DNA of 64,000 nucleotides, from the NCBI GenBank assembly GCA_001304875.1, contig BBZO01000009.1, forward strand, positions 1 through 64,000. Reading direction: 5' to 3'. The notes under the pieces are model-generated. The model was not told where the DNA came from and searched no databases. It saw only the letters and a list, made by a program, of their open reading frames with translations. The DNA is from Clostridia bacterium UC5.1-2E3. GTDB lineage: Bacteria > Bacillota > Clostridia > Lachnospirales > Lachnospiraceae. The first letter of the stretch is position 1, and every line of letters starts with the position of its first letter. A program made the translations under genes and the position numbers. This document shows, piece after piece, positions 47,125-57,923 of this stretch.

Positions 47125-48066
47125 ATGAAGTATTCAGGTATTGGTGGCCAGGCAGTGATTGAGGGCATCATGATGAAGAACGGCGACCGGTACGCGACCG
47201 CCGTGAGAAAGCCGGACGGGGACATCGAGGTTCAGACCGACAGCTACGTCAGCATGACGGAGAAGGTGAAGCTGTTCGCACTCCCGTTTGTGCGCGGCGT
47301 GTTCAGCTTTGCGGACTCCATGATTCTCGGCATGAAGACTCTGACATTTTCTGCCAGCTTTTTCGAGGACGACGAGGACTCGGAGCCGTCGAAATTAGAA
47401 AAGTTCCTTGACCGGGTGTTCGGTGAGAAGGTGGAGGCGTTTCTGATGACCGTGGTGATGATCTTTTCCGTGATCATGGCCATCGCGATTTTTATGATTC
47501 TGCCGCTTCTCATCGCGGGCGTGTTTAAGAATTTTATTCAGTCGGAGACGGTGATGGCATTTTTAGAGGGCGTCATCCGGATTCTGATTTTTATTGCCTA
47601 CATCAAACTCATTTCCCGGATGGAGGACATCAGGAGGACATTTATGTACCACGGGGCGGAGCACAAGTGCATCAACTGCATCGAACACGGCCTGCCCTTA
47701 AACGTGGAAAATGTGAGAAAGAGCTCCAAGGAGCACAAGCGCTGCGGCACCAGTTTTCTGCTGATTGTCATGGTGATCAGCATTCTGTTTTTCATGGTGA
47801 TCCGTGTGGACGACGTGTGGCTGCGGATTCTAAGCCGTGTGATTCTGATTCCCGTCATCGCGGGCGTGTCCTACGAGATCCTGCGCCTGGCGGGGCGGAG
47901 CAATTCCAAAATTATGGATATGGTGAGCCGTCCCGGCATGTGGATGCAGGGGCTTACCACCACGGAGCCGGACGACGACATGATTGAGGTGGCCATCGCG
48001 GCGGTGGAGGCCGTATTTGACTGGAAGGGCTATCTGGCCGAGAATTTTCCGGAGGCCGCGGCATGA
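47125..48066 (+). CDS. DUF1385 membrane protein
   Basis: A conserved Firmicutes membrane protein of unknown role next to prmC-prfA. The start YSGIGGQAVIEGIMMKNGDR is the family signature; hydrophobic segments lie near residues 110-145, 150-180, 218-238 and 240-260. HGAEHKCINCIEHGLPL, with His and two Cys, is also conserved and could bind metal. 313 residues, intact. The stop overlaps the prmC start (ATGA). Confidence 0.9.
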   Translation: MKYSGIGGQAVIEGIMMKNGDRYATAVRKPDGDIEVQTDSYVSMTEKVKLFALPFVRGVFSFADSMILGMKTLTFSASFFEDDEDSEPSKLEKFLDRVFGEKVEAFLMTVVMIFSVIMAIAIFMILPLLIAGVFKNFIQSETVMAFLEGVIRILIFIAYIKLISRMEDIRRTFMYHGAEHKCINCIEHGLPLNVENVRKSSKEHKRCGTSFLLIVMVISILFFMVIRVDDVWLRILSRVILIPVIAGVSYEILRLAGRSNSKIMDMVSRPGMWMQGLTTTEPDDDMIEVAIAAVEAVFDWKGYLAENFPEAAA

Positions 48067-48932
48067 GCGAGCGCTGGAAAGAGATTTTAGACCGGGGCGC
48101 GGAGAAGCTTAAGGAGGCCGGCATCGAGGAGGCCGGGCTGGACGCCTGGTATCTCTTCGAGCGGGCGTTTCACATGGACCGGGTGCATTTCCTCATGGAG
48201 CAGATGCGCGAGGCCGGCGGGGGGATTTTGCCGCCCGCAGACAGTATTTTGAGGAGCTTCTGGCGCAGCGAGGGAGGCGGATTCCGCTTCAGCACCTGCT
48301 GGAGAGCCAGGAGTTCATGGGACTTACCTTTTACGTCAATGAAGATGTGCTGATACCGAGACAGGACACGGAGACTTTGGTGGAGCAGGTGCTGGCGCAT
48401 CACAGGGATAAAAAAATTAAGATTCTCGATATGTGCACCGGATCGGGCTGCATCGCCGTGAGCTTAAAAAAGCTGGGCGGCTACGCGGACGTGACGGGGG
48501 CGGATCTCTCGCCGGAAGCCCTGGCCGTGGCCAGGAGAAACGGGGAAGCGATCTGCGGGGCGGACGGCCCTGTGTTCGTGCAGTCGGATCTTTTCGCGGC
48601 GGTGGATGGGGTCTATGACGTGATCGCGTCGAACCCGCCCTACATTCCCAGCCAGGTGATCGAGGGGCTGGAGCCGGAGGTGCGGGATTATGAGCCCAGG
48701 GGCGCGCTGGACGGCGGAGCGGACGGGCTTACGTTTTACCGCAGGCTGGCCGCGGAGTGCCGGGAGCATCTGACGGACGGCGGCAGCGTATATTTCGAGA
48801 TTGGCTGTGAACAGGCGGCGGATGTGACGGGATTTCTCGCGGACGCCGGTTATTCTGAGATAGAAGTCATAAAGGACGAGCCGGGCCTTGACCGTGTGGT
48901 GAGGGCGGTGTACCGATATGCAGGAGGTTTAA

Positions 48933-48940
<8 letters not shown>
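48063..48940 (+). CDS. prmC: Release factor glutamine methyltransferase, frameshifted
   Basis: Methylates the Gln of the GGQ motif in release factors RF1/RF2. The helical N-domain starts [20 protein letters not shown]; the frame breaks near 48225 (one G short; repair [20 protein letters not shown]). SAM-binding [17 protein letters not shown] and the catalytic SNPPYIPSQ are intact. About 292 residues. It overlaps DUF1385 and the following prfA, its own substrate. Confidence 0.94.
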
Positions 48941-50009
<1,069 letters not shown>

Positions 50010-50018
50010 GAGAATTTA

Positions 50019-50046
50019 CGGCACAGTCGTTTGCGGCTGTGCCGTT
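50019..50046 (+). terminator. Hairpin after prfA
   Basis: ACGGCACAG pairs with CTGTGCCGT around a 10-base loop; the T run after it is short (TTT). Confidence 0.55.
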
Positions 50047-50050
50047 TGAT

Positions 50051-50419
50051 TTATACTCTTACATACTTCTGGTTCCGGCTGTTGGGTTTGTCGGGGAGGG
50101 TCATTTTCAGTTTGCCGGAAGCTAACAGCGGATTTAAGTAAGCTTCTCTGAAATGTTTTCTGTCACTCAATCCCAAATGGTCAAGCATCTCCTGGCGGCT
50201 TTTAGGTTCTGAGCAAAATTCGAGTAATCTGACTTGGAGGGTATCTTGGGGGGTGATTATGGTGACTGGCCCTACAGTCGCCGTTGCTGCTTCGCTGAGC
50301 GGAATAACAGTGCGGAAAATGTCGCCCTCCACAAACTGGTGACATATGCATTGGAAAATCTTAAGTTGGCGTGGAGGGACGGAAGACGGGATTGAGTTCA
50401 GCCAGAAAGAGAACAGCAT
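50051..50419 (-). pseudogene. C-terminal remnant of an AlbA_2/AAA_4-type DNA-binding protein
   Basis: FVEGDIFRTVIPL and the final LLEFCSEPKSRQEMLDHLGL...PLLASGKLKMTLPDKPNS match the end of divergent-AAA/AlbA_2 (Schlafen-like) proteins, where a winged helix follows. The N-terminal nucleotide-binding and AlbA parts are missing; DNA upstream of 50420 holds no more of it. The open frame begins MLFSFWLNSIPSSVPP, itself part of the older coding text. Probably a dead fragment, though the frame is open. Confidence 0.6.
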
Positions 50420-50503
50420 AGCGAAAAATACGGCGCTTCCTTTTTAAAATGTGGTAAAATTAAATATATAAAAGTTTTTTGTATATGAAGGGAGGAATGT
50501 AAA

Positions 50504-50989
50504 ATGACGCAAAAAGAGACTCTCCCATATACAGTTACCGCCCTGCGCACCCGCCCGGCTCTCTCCGGCCGGGCCGCGGCGTGGTTTGCGGACAAGTGGG
50601 GGATTCCGGCGGAGGAATACCGCTCAAGCATGGAGCTCTGTACCGCGCAGGCGGGGACGAAGAAAGCCGTCCCCCAGTGGTATCTCATTCTGGACGATGA
50701 TGAGAATATTCTGGCCGGCGCGGGGATCATCGAGAACGATTTCCATGACCGGAGAGATTTATCGCCCAATCTGTGTGCGCTCTATGTGGAGGAGGAGCAC
50801 CGTGGCCGCGGCATGGCCCGGGCGCTTCTGGATTTCGCGAGGCGGGATATGGGGAAGATGGGCGTTGAGAGGCTCTATCTTGTAACCGATCACAACGAAT
50901 TTTATGAAAAATGCGGCTGGCGTTTTCTCACCATGGTTCATGATGAGGGCGGCGAGCCGGAGAGAATGTACGAGGTGGAAACCCTATGA
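50504..50989 (+). CDS. GNAT family N-acetyltransferase
   Basis: A 161-residue acetyltransferase with ALYVEEEHRGRGMARALLDF (acetyl-CoA loop RGRGMA, about residue 106) and the ending YEKCGWRFLTM common in this family. Substrate unknown. RBS AAGGGAGGAATGTAAA. The stop overlaps the next gene's start (ATGA), so both are cotranslated. Confidence 0.85.
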   Translation: MTQKETLPYTVTALRTRPALSGRAAAWFADKWGIPAEEYRSSMELCTAQAGTKKAVPQWYLILDDDENILAGAGIIENDFHDRRDLSPNLCALYVEEEHRGRGMARALLDFARRDMGKMGVERLYLVTDHNEFYEKCGWRFLTMVHDEGGEPERMYEVETL

Positions 50990-51366
50990 CGAGTGAAGAA
51001 CTGTTATTTTTTAACGAAATGCCGGACGCCCTTCCGATTTACGAGGCGTTCAGAAACCGTGTGACGGAGGAAATCCCGGACGTGAGGATCGATGTCAAAA
51101 AGACGCAGATCTCATTTTCAAACAAGCGTATGTTCGCCTGTGTCTCCTTTATAAAGGCGCGCAGGGCCAAGAACCGCCCCAGTCCCTATCTGGTCGTGAC
51201 CTTCGGGCTGGTGCACCAGGCGCAGTCGCCGCGCATCGATGTGGCCACGGAAGCCTACCCCAACCGCTGGACCCACCATGTGACGGTGGGAACGCCGGGG
51301 GAGATTGACGATGAGCTGATGGCCTGGGTGCGGGAGGCGGCGGAGTTTTCGGCGTTGAAGCGGTGA
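50986..51366 (+). CDS. DUF5655 domain protein
   Basis: 126 residues. IYEAFRNRVTEEIPDVRIDV, KTQISFSNKRMFACVSF and NRWTHHVTVGTPGEIDDELM are the features of the DUF5655 family, often the tail of larger proteins or freestanding beside acetyltransferases. No function is known. Intact, translationally coupled to the GNAT gene. It marks the left border of the AT-rich defence-like island. Confidence 0.8.
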   Translation: MTSEELLFFNEMPDALPIYEAFRNRVTEEIPDVRIDVKKTQISFSNKRMFACVSFIKARRAKNRPSPYLVVTFGLVHQAQSPRIDVATEAYPNRWTHHVTVGTPGEIDDELMAWVREAAEFSALKR

Positions 51367-51414
51367 GACGAGGGAGAGGAGAGAGAACTGCCTTTTAAAG
51401 GGGAGGAAATTGTA

Positions 51415-52295
51415 TTGAAGCTGACAGATTTAAAAAACAGGAAAGGTATAATTTATTTGTTGTATCTGGAGAAGATGCATGGGAAAGCGATTCTTATATA
51501 ATGATGCGCGCAAGGTGTTTAGGTGCTCCCACATCCCAGGAAATTAAAACAGAATTTGCTTTTTTGGATGAAGAGGCGATCAGTAAAATTAAAAGTTATC
51601 CATGCATTTTCGCTTACGAAGATCCGAGTGGCAAGGACGCTTATTTAGGATACATAACGGATATGGTGGTGCGCGACAAGGGAATCAAATTTTCATTTGA
51701 AAAGATAGGAAAGGTATCAAAGGAAGATATCCATCGCAGCACATTTGAACTGGATATTCTCATGCCTGAGGGGATAACAGAATTGATGCGGACCCATTGG
51801 ACGATTAAAGAAGTAAATTTATTTCGGGAATTAGAAAAGAACAGGATTTTGGATAATTTTCAGCCCAAGGTGTTTATTTCTTACTGCTGGAAGCCACAGG
51901 AAAATAAGGAGCGGGTTTTGCAATTGGCAGACAGATTAAAAGATGATGGCGTCGATGTGGTGATGGATAAAACAGATTTACATCCGGGGCAGGATATGAA
52001 TGTGTTTATGGAGCGGCTCTCAACAGATCCGGATATTAAAAAAGTCCTTGTAATATGTACGGCTGAATATGTAAAAAAAGCAAATGCAAGAGAGGGAGGA
52101 GTCGGGACGGAATCTGAGATTATCATACCGCAGGTATATGGCCGCCCGATGCAGCAGAAGATTATTCCGTTATTTTTCGAGAAAGATGAGAACGGAGATC
52201 TGTATTGTCCCATATATCTCTCAAGTCGTTGCGGAATAGATTTCTCGGATGAAGAGGAAGGGTATCGGGAGCTGATTGAGAATATTTTCGGATAG
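51415..52295 (+). CDS. TIR-domain protein with an unrecognised N-terminal domain, frameshifted
   Basis: The C-terminal half (coded from about 51867, residue 152) is a TIR fold: PKVFISYCWKPQENKERVLQ, LADRLKDDGVDVVMDKTDLH, PGQDMNVFMERL and GVGTESEIIIPQVYG. Bacterial TIR domains commonly act as NADases or make NAD-derived signals. The N-terminal 150 residues (NLFVVSGEDAWESDSYIMMR, YPCIFAYEDP, DAYLGYITDMVVRDKGIKFS) match nothing I know. I place the start at TTG 51415 because GGGGAGGAAA lies 5-6 bases before it; one A is missing near 51450 (repair NRKRYNLFVVSGEDAWESDS). First of three probably linked genes. About 293 residues. Confidence 0.78.
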
Positions 52296-52303
52296 GAAAG
52301 AAG

Positions 52304-52396
52304 ATGGCGGAATATAGGCTTTTCTCAAAGAATAAAAACGCTGCTTTAGTATATCACCACCAAAGCAATCATTTTCTGGTACTCAACCTCAAATAG
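52304..52396 (+). CDS. Possible 30-residue peptide
   Basis: ATG 52304 follows GGAAAGAAG right after the TIR gene stop. The frame codes MAEYRLFSKNKNAALVYHHQ and ten more residues. No family is recognised, and a chance frame is quite possible. The 52296-52504 gap otherwise contains an AT-rich stretch with a weak promoter-like TTGATA-N17-TACATT (52414-52442) before the SIR2-like gene. Confidence 0.2.
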   Translation: MAEYRLFSKNKNAALVYHHQSNHFLVLNLK

Positions 52397-52504
52397 TCAA
52401 GCGTCAATATATCTTGATATCACACTATGCATGTGCTACATTATATAGTAAGCAGCAATTGGAATGTTTCTTATCTAATACTAAACAAGGGGCAGGTTAC
52501 AATT

Positions 52505-54010
52505 TTGAAATTTGGATTTCTATTTGGAGCAGGAGCAGAGATTGATTATAATATGCCATCTGGAGGATCATTTGCACTGGAAATATTTCGCCGGGATGCA
52601 TCTGGATCGAAGATAAAGTTTAAGACAATGCGCGATGCTGTGAATTCTCGCTCGAGATATGCCGCTTCATGGCTGCCGGTTGACTATAAGACAAAAAACA
52701 TCAGCTGCTATGGGAAATCGGTGTTTGAGGCTATTATCAAAGATACAATAGAGCACAATCGAAATAAGATTATAGAAAATCTGAACAGTTTTGATACTGC
52801 GGCCACTTCTATTGTGAGGAAAATACAGGATTCAAGCGGAAAATTAGTTGATGACGCTTTTAAGAACATAATCGGCACCGAAGTTCGCAATATCAGTATG
52901 CGGCAGGATATTTCCTTTATTGATGTATTTCAAGAAGGGGATAAACTTTTTGCAAACAATTATTTTTCGGCGCTTCTTCAGGTTTATTCCTTAAGTGATA
53001 AAGTATCGGGTGAAACAAGAACGGAGCTTCGTAAAATTTTGATTGCAATTTTACAACTTCAAATTGGCGCATTGGGAGAAAATTTGTCACGGCGAATCAG
53101 TGATAATTTATTTTCGAAGAAAATTGATGAGGTAGATATTTTTGATGACCTTGGTGAGTTGGTTCAACTGAATTATCGTTCTACTGGCGTATCGGGACTG
53201 GAATATCTGCTCGACTGCAAGCGGACGAGCCCTCGGACAGATGAGGAAGTTGTTCTCTGTTTTGCTCAAGAGCTTTTGGAAAATATTTTTGCTTCTGTTT
53301 TGGATTATAAGTCATTGATTGACAGCAACTGGCATTATTTGTACTGCCCGAATGCAGAGTGGGCAAAGTTCTGTAAAATCAGTATTTTCCTTTTGACAGT
53401 GCAGGAGTACATTGAAGAACAATGTTCGGCCGCAGATAGAACTGGAATTGGATATTATGATGAGCTTGCGGATGCATTGGCTGCAGGAAAGCTTGATGTG
53501 ACTGCTATTGCAACGACGAATTATACTGGCTTGATTTCGGACATTATGCAAACAGACATTATATATCTCAACGGCTCTACCAATCTTTGGTATGATCCTT
53601 ATGTAAATAAAATAGGAACTAGGGATGAGCTAAATAGAAAAGAACCACATATTACCGTGCCGTTAATGTTTACACAAAGCGGAACAAAGCCTATGACTTC
53701 GATTGGAATGTCTGTTCAATATGTAGATATGTATCAGAGATTTAAAGAGTCGGATTATATTTGTTGTATTGGTTTTGGATTCAATCCGGATGATGAGCAT
53801 ATAAATGGTGTTATCCGTACTCTTGTGGACGAAGGGAAAAAACTTATAGTGATTCGTCCAGATAAAGGGAAAACGGCTTATGATGTGCAGGTTGAAATTT
53901 CTGATGCTTTAAAGGTATCTGAAAGTGACAATATTCAGGTCATACTGGTTGATAGAGACCGGAAGAAAGACGGGGAATGTTGGGCTGAACATATTTCAAG
54001 TTTACCATAA
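52505..54010 (+). CDS. SIR2-like protein with large insert and altered catalytic His
   Basis: Begins KFGFLFGAGAEIDYNMPSGG, a Rossmann loop (GAGAE) like those of phage-defence SIR2 proteins. About 300 mostly helical residues follow before the second half: IATTNYTGLI (near residue 337, the N of the SIR2 active site), YLNGSTNLWYDP (near 354, where active enzymes have LHG) and YICCIGFGFNPDDEHINGVI (near 422). The catalytic His is thus Asn. Start TTG 52505 is chosen since the fold begins there; ATG 52427 would add 26 residues without family sense. 501 residues, intact. No SLOG-like extra domain as in ThsA is seen. AT-rich; between TIR and SMEK-STAND genes. Confidence 0.7.
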   Translation: MKFGFLFGAGAEIDYNMPSGGSFALEIFRRDASGSKIKFKTMRDAVNSRSRYAASWLPVDYKTKNISCYGKSVFEAIIKDTIEHNRNKIIENLNSFDTAATSIVRKIQDSSGKLVDDAFKNIIGTEVRNISMRQDISFIDVFQEGDKLFANNYFSALLQVYSLSDKVSGETRTELRKILIAILQLQIGALGENLSRRISDNLFSKKIDEVDIFDDLGELVQLNYRSTGVSGLEYLLDCKRTSPRTDEEVVLCFAQELLENIFASVLDYKSLIDSNWHYLYCPNAEWAKFCKISIFLLTVQEYIEEQCSAADRTGIGYYDELADALAAGKLDVTAIATTNYTGLISDIMQTDIIYLNGSTNLWYDPYVNKIGTRDELNRKEPHITVPLMFTQSGTKPMTSIGMSVQYVDMYQRFKESDYICCIGFGFNPDDEHINGVIRTLVDEGKKLIVIRPDKGKTAYDVQVEISDALKVSESDNIQVILVDRDRKKDGECWAEHISSLP

Positions 54011-54064
54011 GATTTGGGATGTATTATGTGGAAGGCGGGGAGCGTCTCTATTGGAATATAAGTT

Positions 54065-56965
54065 ATGAATATTAGAAGAGAAAAATATATAAATGAAATA
54101 GCGGATCATTTGGCATGGTTGAAAAGCAGGATTTCTCTAAGCAGCGAGCTCCGGTTGACAGATCTTGCTCTTTTTTCAGAAGATCTGATGTGCGGACTGC
54201 TGAATTTGCTGTATGGCTGGGAGCTTGTGAATTTCAATCATCTGCAGAGCGGGTATCCGGGTATTGATTTAGGGGATGAAAAAATCGGGTAGCCGTTCAG
54301 GTTACGTCTGCCAGCAAAAGGGAGAAGATAGAGGAGACAATAAGCAAGTTTCTCAAGTTCCGGTATGCCGAAAATATGACAGACTGATTATACTGGTATT
54401 GGGCGACAGGAAGAAATTTCAAAAAGAAGTTGATACGGGCGGTGTTTTCACATTTTCCATAAAAGATGATGTGATTGATATTGGCAGGATTCTGCGGGAC
54501 ATCAGAAACTGTGACGATGAAACGCTTAAGAATATATATGATTATATTGAATATCAGTTTATCGAAAGAAATAAGAAAGAGCAATCGTTTTCGTCAGTTG
54601 AATACGTCACGGATCCGCCGACGAATCAGTGCAGATTTTACAGGGGCAGAAACACGGATGAGAATGATATCTTATCGTGGTTAAACAGTGGTAAGAATTC
54701 CTACATCATACAGGGAACAGGCGGGATAGGGAAGACGGAGCTTGCAAAGGCGATCTGGGAAAAGGTCAGAAAGGACGGGGCAAAGTACGGTGTTTCGCAT
54801 CTTGCATGGGTTCCTTATCAAAATTCAGAGCTGAAGCTTTCTATTTGCCGGTCATTTTTGAAGGTAAAATCGATAAAAAATACGGATGTTGCCTGGGCGG
54901 ATATTACAGAATTTTTTATAAAAACGCAGCAAGGGCTGCTGATGTTCATTGACAACATTGAAAAAACGGAAGCTCAGGATCCAATCCTCAGAAGTTTAAA
55001 TCAGTATCCTTTTAGGACAATTATTACAACACGCCAGAAATTAGGGATCAAGGCTGAAGAGACGGAATTAAAAGTTCTGTCTGATGATGAGTGTAAAAGC
55101 CTGTTTTATGAATTTTATACTTTGGAGAAAGATGATGAAAAATTGTCGCAGATTCTTGAAAAAGCAGGCTGTCTTACGGTTGCCATAGAGCTTTTGGCAA
55201 AAACGGCAATGGTCGAAGAAATGAGTCTGCGGGAATTGAATGAAGCTTTGACTGATTTAGAGTTCGATATCAGTGAAGAAGCGATTGTCGGTGAGCATGA
55301 TCTGCTTACGAAGGAGGATAAAATTGCAGAACAGCTAAAAAAACTGTTTTCTATTTCCGCCTGTAATGATCAGCAGATTCGCCTTCTGGTTAACATTTCT
55401 ATGTTTCCGGCAAAGGAGTTTTCTTTTGAAGATGCAAAACGCTGGTTTGGAGAAAAGAGGAGAACGCCGTTAAACGAGCTTGTGGACAGAGGCTGGCTGA
55501 GAAGCCAGAAAAACAGCCAGGGAAAATTACTTTATTGGATGCATCCGGTACTGGCCGGAAGTATCCGGCTGCAGACAGAACCGATTCTGTATCAGTCATG
55601 CCGGCAACTCATTTATAATTTTACAGAAATGCTGTCTCAGGAAGAACGAGAGAATCCTTTCGAAAGATTTTCTGTCATTTCCTTTGCTGGGACACTTGAG
55701 ACGTATCAGAGAAAGTACTTTTGCGACCTGGATGATCTGGAATTTCTAAAAGCAATGGGGGATGTCTACGTTGAAATGGCAGAATACGGCAGGGCGATCG
55801 AAGTATACCAGGATGCGTGCTGTATTGCCCGTGACAGGATTCGAGATGAAGAAAAAGAAACGGAATTAAACAGACTGCTCGGCAGTGCGTATAAGCAGTG
55901 CGGAAATTTTGAGGAAGCGATGGTGTATTATAAGAAAGTCATGGATGGAATAGAGAATGGATCCGTTCATGGTGCGGATAATGTGATTTGTGCTTATCGC
56001 GATATGGGACATATGTATAAAAGTATGGGCGACTACGTTCAGGCGCTTTCGTTTTATAATACTGCTGAAAAAAGATATTTTGAAGAAAAAGAAAAGGATT
56101 CTGATCTGTCACCCAAATATCTGGCTGTAACCTACTATGGCAAAGGAAATTTGTACCGCTGTGCAGAAAATTACAAATTATCCAAAAGCTTTTATGAAAA
56201 AGCGAAGGATATCTATGAGGATATTGTAAGCGATACAAATTTTGAGTGGATGCTCATTCATGATAATATTGGTGTCTGCTATCTGGAACAGGGTGATTGC
56301 AGGAAGGCGAGGGCGTTTCACGAAGAGGCTTTGAAGCTTCAGAAACATGCTTATAAAGAAACGAACCAGCCTTTTATGGGCTTAACCTACATGTATCGTG
56401 GCGATGTATACAAAAAGACAGGCGAGTATGGGTTGGCATATGATGATTATAAAAAGGCGGCTGAAATAATACAAAATTCGGTCGGAGATAATCATCCGTA
56501 TATGATTCGCGTCAAGAATCACACTGCAAAATGCCTGATGGAGATAGGACAGTACCAGGAGGCAGAAGCCCTGGAAATGGAGGCGCTGCCGTTTGAATGC
56601 ACGCAGCTTGGGAAATTGCATCCTGATACAGCTGAACTCTATAACAATCTGACAGAGCTGTATTGCGCTGCTGGTGATCTGGAAAAGGCAGAATTTTATC
56701 ATCAGAAGGTAAAAAATATACAGATACTGTACTTAGCAGTCATCCGGAGACTTTAAAAGTGTGGATGCGCGAAGCAAGATACTATCTGAATAATGGCGAT
56801 AATGAGATGGCAAAAGAGAAACTAGAAACGCTTATACGGGAAGCATCAGAGATTACAAAGGAAGCTCCTATTGTTGAGGAGGCGAAAAAAATGCTGGAAG
56901 AGATCATCCCTCAAAACCCACCCCCAACCCAGTTTACAAAACCGCCAATCTCTGATATAGTCTAA
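54065..56965 (+). CDS. SMEK domain - NB-ARC (STAND) ATPase - TPR protein, frameshifted
   Basis: A large sensor-type protein, about 967 residues after repair. Residues 1 to about 130: SMEK domain, an endonuclease-like fold (LLNLLYGWELVNFN, PGIDLGDEKIGVAVQVTS with the D and Q.T.S core). Residues 200-480: STAND NTPase with Walker A GTGGIGKTELA (about 217), Walker B GLLMFIDNIE (about 291), TIITTRQ and a winged helix. Residues 550-900: at least eight TPR units (for example YGRAIEVYQDACCIARDRI, ALSFYNTAEKRYFEEKEKDS). Breaks near 54293 (GGGG as GGG) and 56712 (A run one short; repair KVKKYTDTVLSSHPETLKVW). Such proteins sense invaders through the repeats and switch on the N-terminal effector. Last gene of the trio. 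Confidence 0.8.
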
Positions 56966-57020
56966 ATAGCTATGCAATCCGACAAATCATACGAAAACAC
57001 ATACATTCCAGGAGGCCAAG

Positions 57021-57923
57021 ATGAAAGGAATTATCCTCGCGGGAGGCAGCGGGACCAGGCTGTACCCCCTGACAAAAGTAACTTCCAAGCAGCTTTTGCC
57101 GATCTATGACAAACCGATGATATACTATCCGCTGTCCGTGCTGATGAATGCAGGGATACGCGACATTCTGATTATCTCCACGCCGGACGACACGCCCCGG
57201 TTCGAGTCCCTGTTAGGCGACGGGCATCAGTTCGGCCTGCATTTAAGCTATGCGGTGCAGCCCAGCCCCGACGGGCTGGCCCAGGCATTCATCATCGGCG
57301 AGGAGTTTATCGGAGACGACTCCGTGGCCATGGTGCTGGGCGACAACATTTTCCACGGGCAGGGCCTTAAGAAACGGCTCCGCGCCGCGGCGTCCAGGGA
57401 GAAGGGCGCGACGGTGTTCGGCTACTACGTGGACGATCCGGAGCGCTTCGGCATCGTGGAGTTTGACGACGAGGGGAAGGCCGTCTCCATCGAGGAGAAA
57501 CCGGCGGTTCCCAAATCCAACTACTGCGTGACCGGGCTCTATTTCTACGACAACCGCGTGGTGGAGTATGCGAAGAACTTAAAGCCCTCCGCCAGAGGCG
57601 AGCTGGAGATCACCGACTTGAACCGCATCTATCTGGAGAACGGGGAGCTGGACGTGACGCTTCTCGGACAGGGATTTACCTGGCTGGACACGGGAACCCA
57701 CGAATCCCTGGTGGAGGCCACCAACTTCGTGAAGACCGTGGAGACCCACCAGCACAGAAAGATCGCATGCCTGGAGGAGATCGCTTACCTTAACGGCTGG
57801 ATCACGAAGGAGGAGGTCCTGGAGGCCTACGAGGTTCTGAAGAAAAACCAGTACGGCAAGTATTTAAAGGACGTTCTCGACGGAAAATATATTGAAAATA
57901 TCGAAAAGAGGAAAGTACAATGA
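57021..57923 (+). CDS. rmlA: Glucose-1-phosphate thymidylyltransferase
   Basis: First step of dTDP-L-rhamnose synthesis: glucose-1-P + d[23 protein letters not shown] with the nucleotide loop, [32 protein letters not shown] and [14 protein letters not shown] are diagnostic. 300 residues, intact. RBS AGGAGGCCAAG. GC content rises sharply again from the island at this gene. Overlaps rmlB by four bases. Confidence 0.95.
   Translation: MKGIILAGGSGTRLYPLTKVTSKQLLPIYDKPMIYYPLSVLMNAGIRDILIISTPDDTPRFESLLGDGHQFGLHLSYAVQPSPDGLAQAFIIGEEFIGDDSVAMVLGDNIFHGQGLKKRLRAAASREKGATVFGYYVDDPERFGIVEFDDEGKAVSIEEKPAVPKSNYCVTGLYFYDNRVVEYAKNLKPSARGELEITDLNRIYLENGELDVTLLGQGFTWLDTGTHESLVEATNFVKTVETHQHRKIACLEEIAYLNGWITKEEVLEAYEVLKKNQYGKYLKDVLDGKYIENIEKRKVQ

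Noticed and set aside
51415..54010. Classical Thoeris (ThsB + ThsA)
   Set aside because: The SIR2-like protein has no SLOG-like C-terminal domain, its SIR2 motifs lie late in the chain and the catalytic His is missing; the TIR protein has a long extra domain. Related in theme but not the same system.
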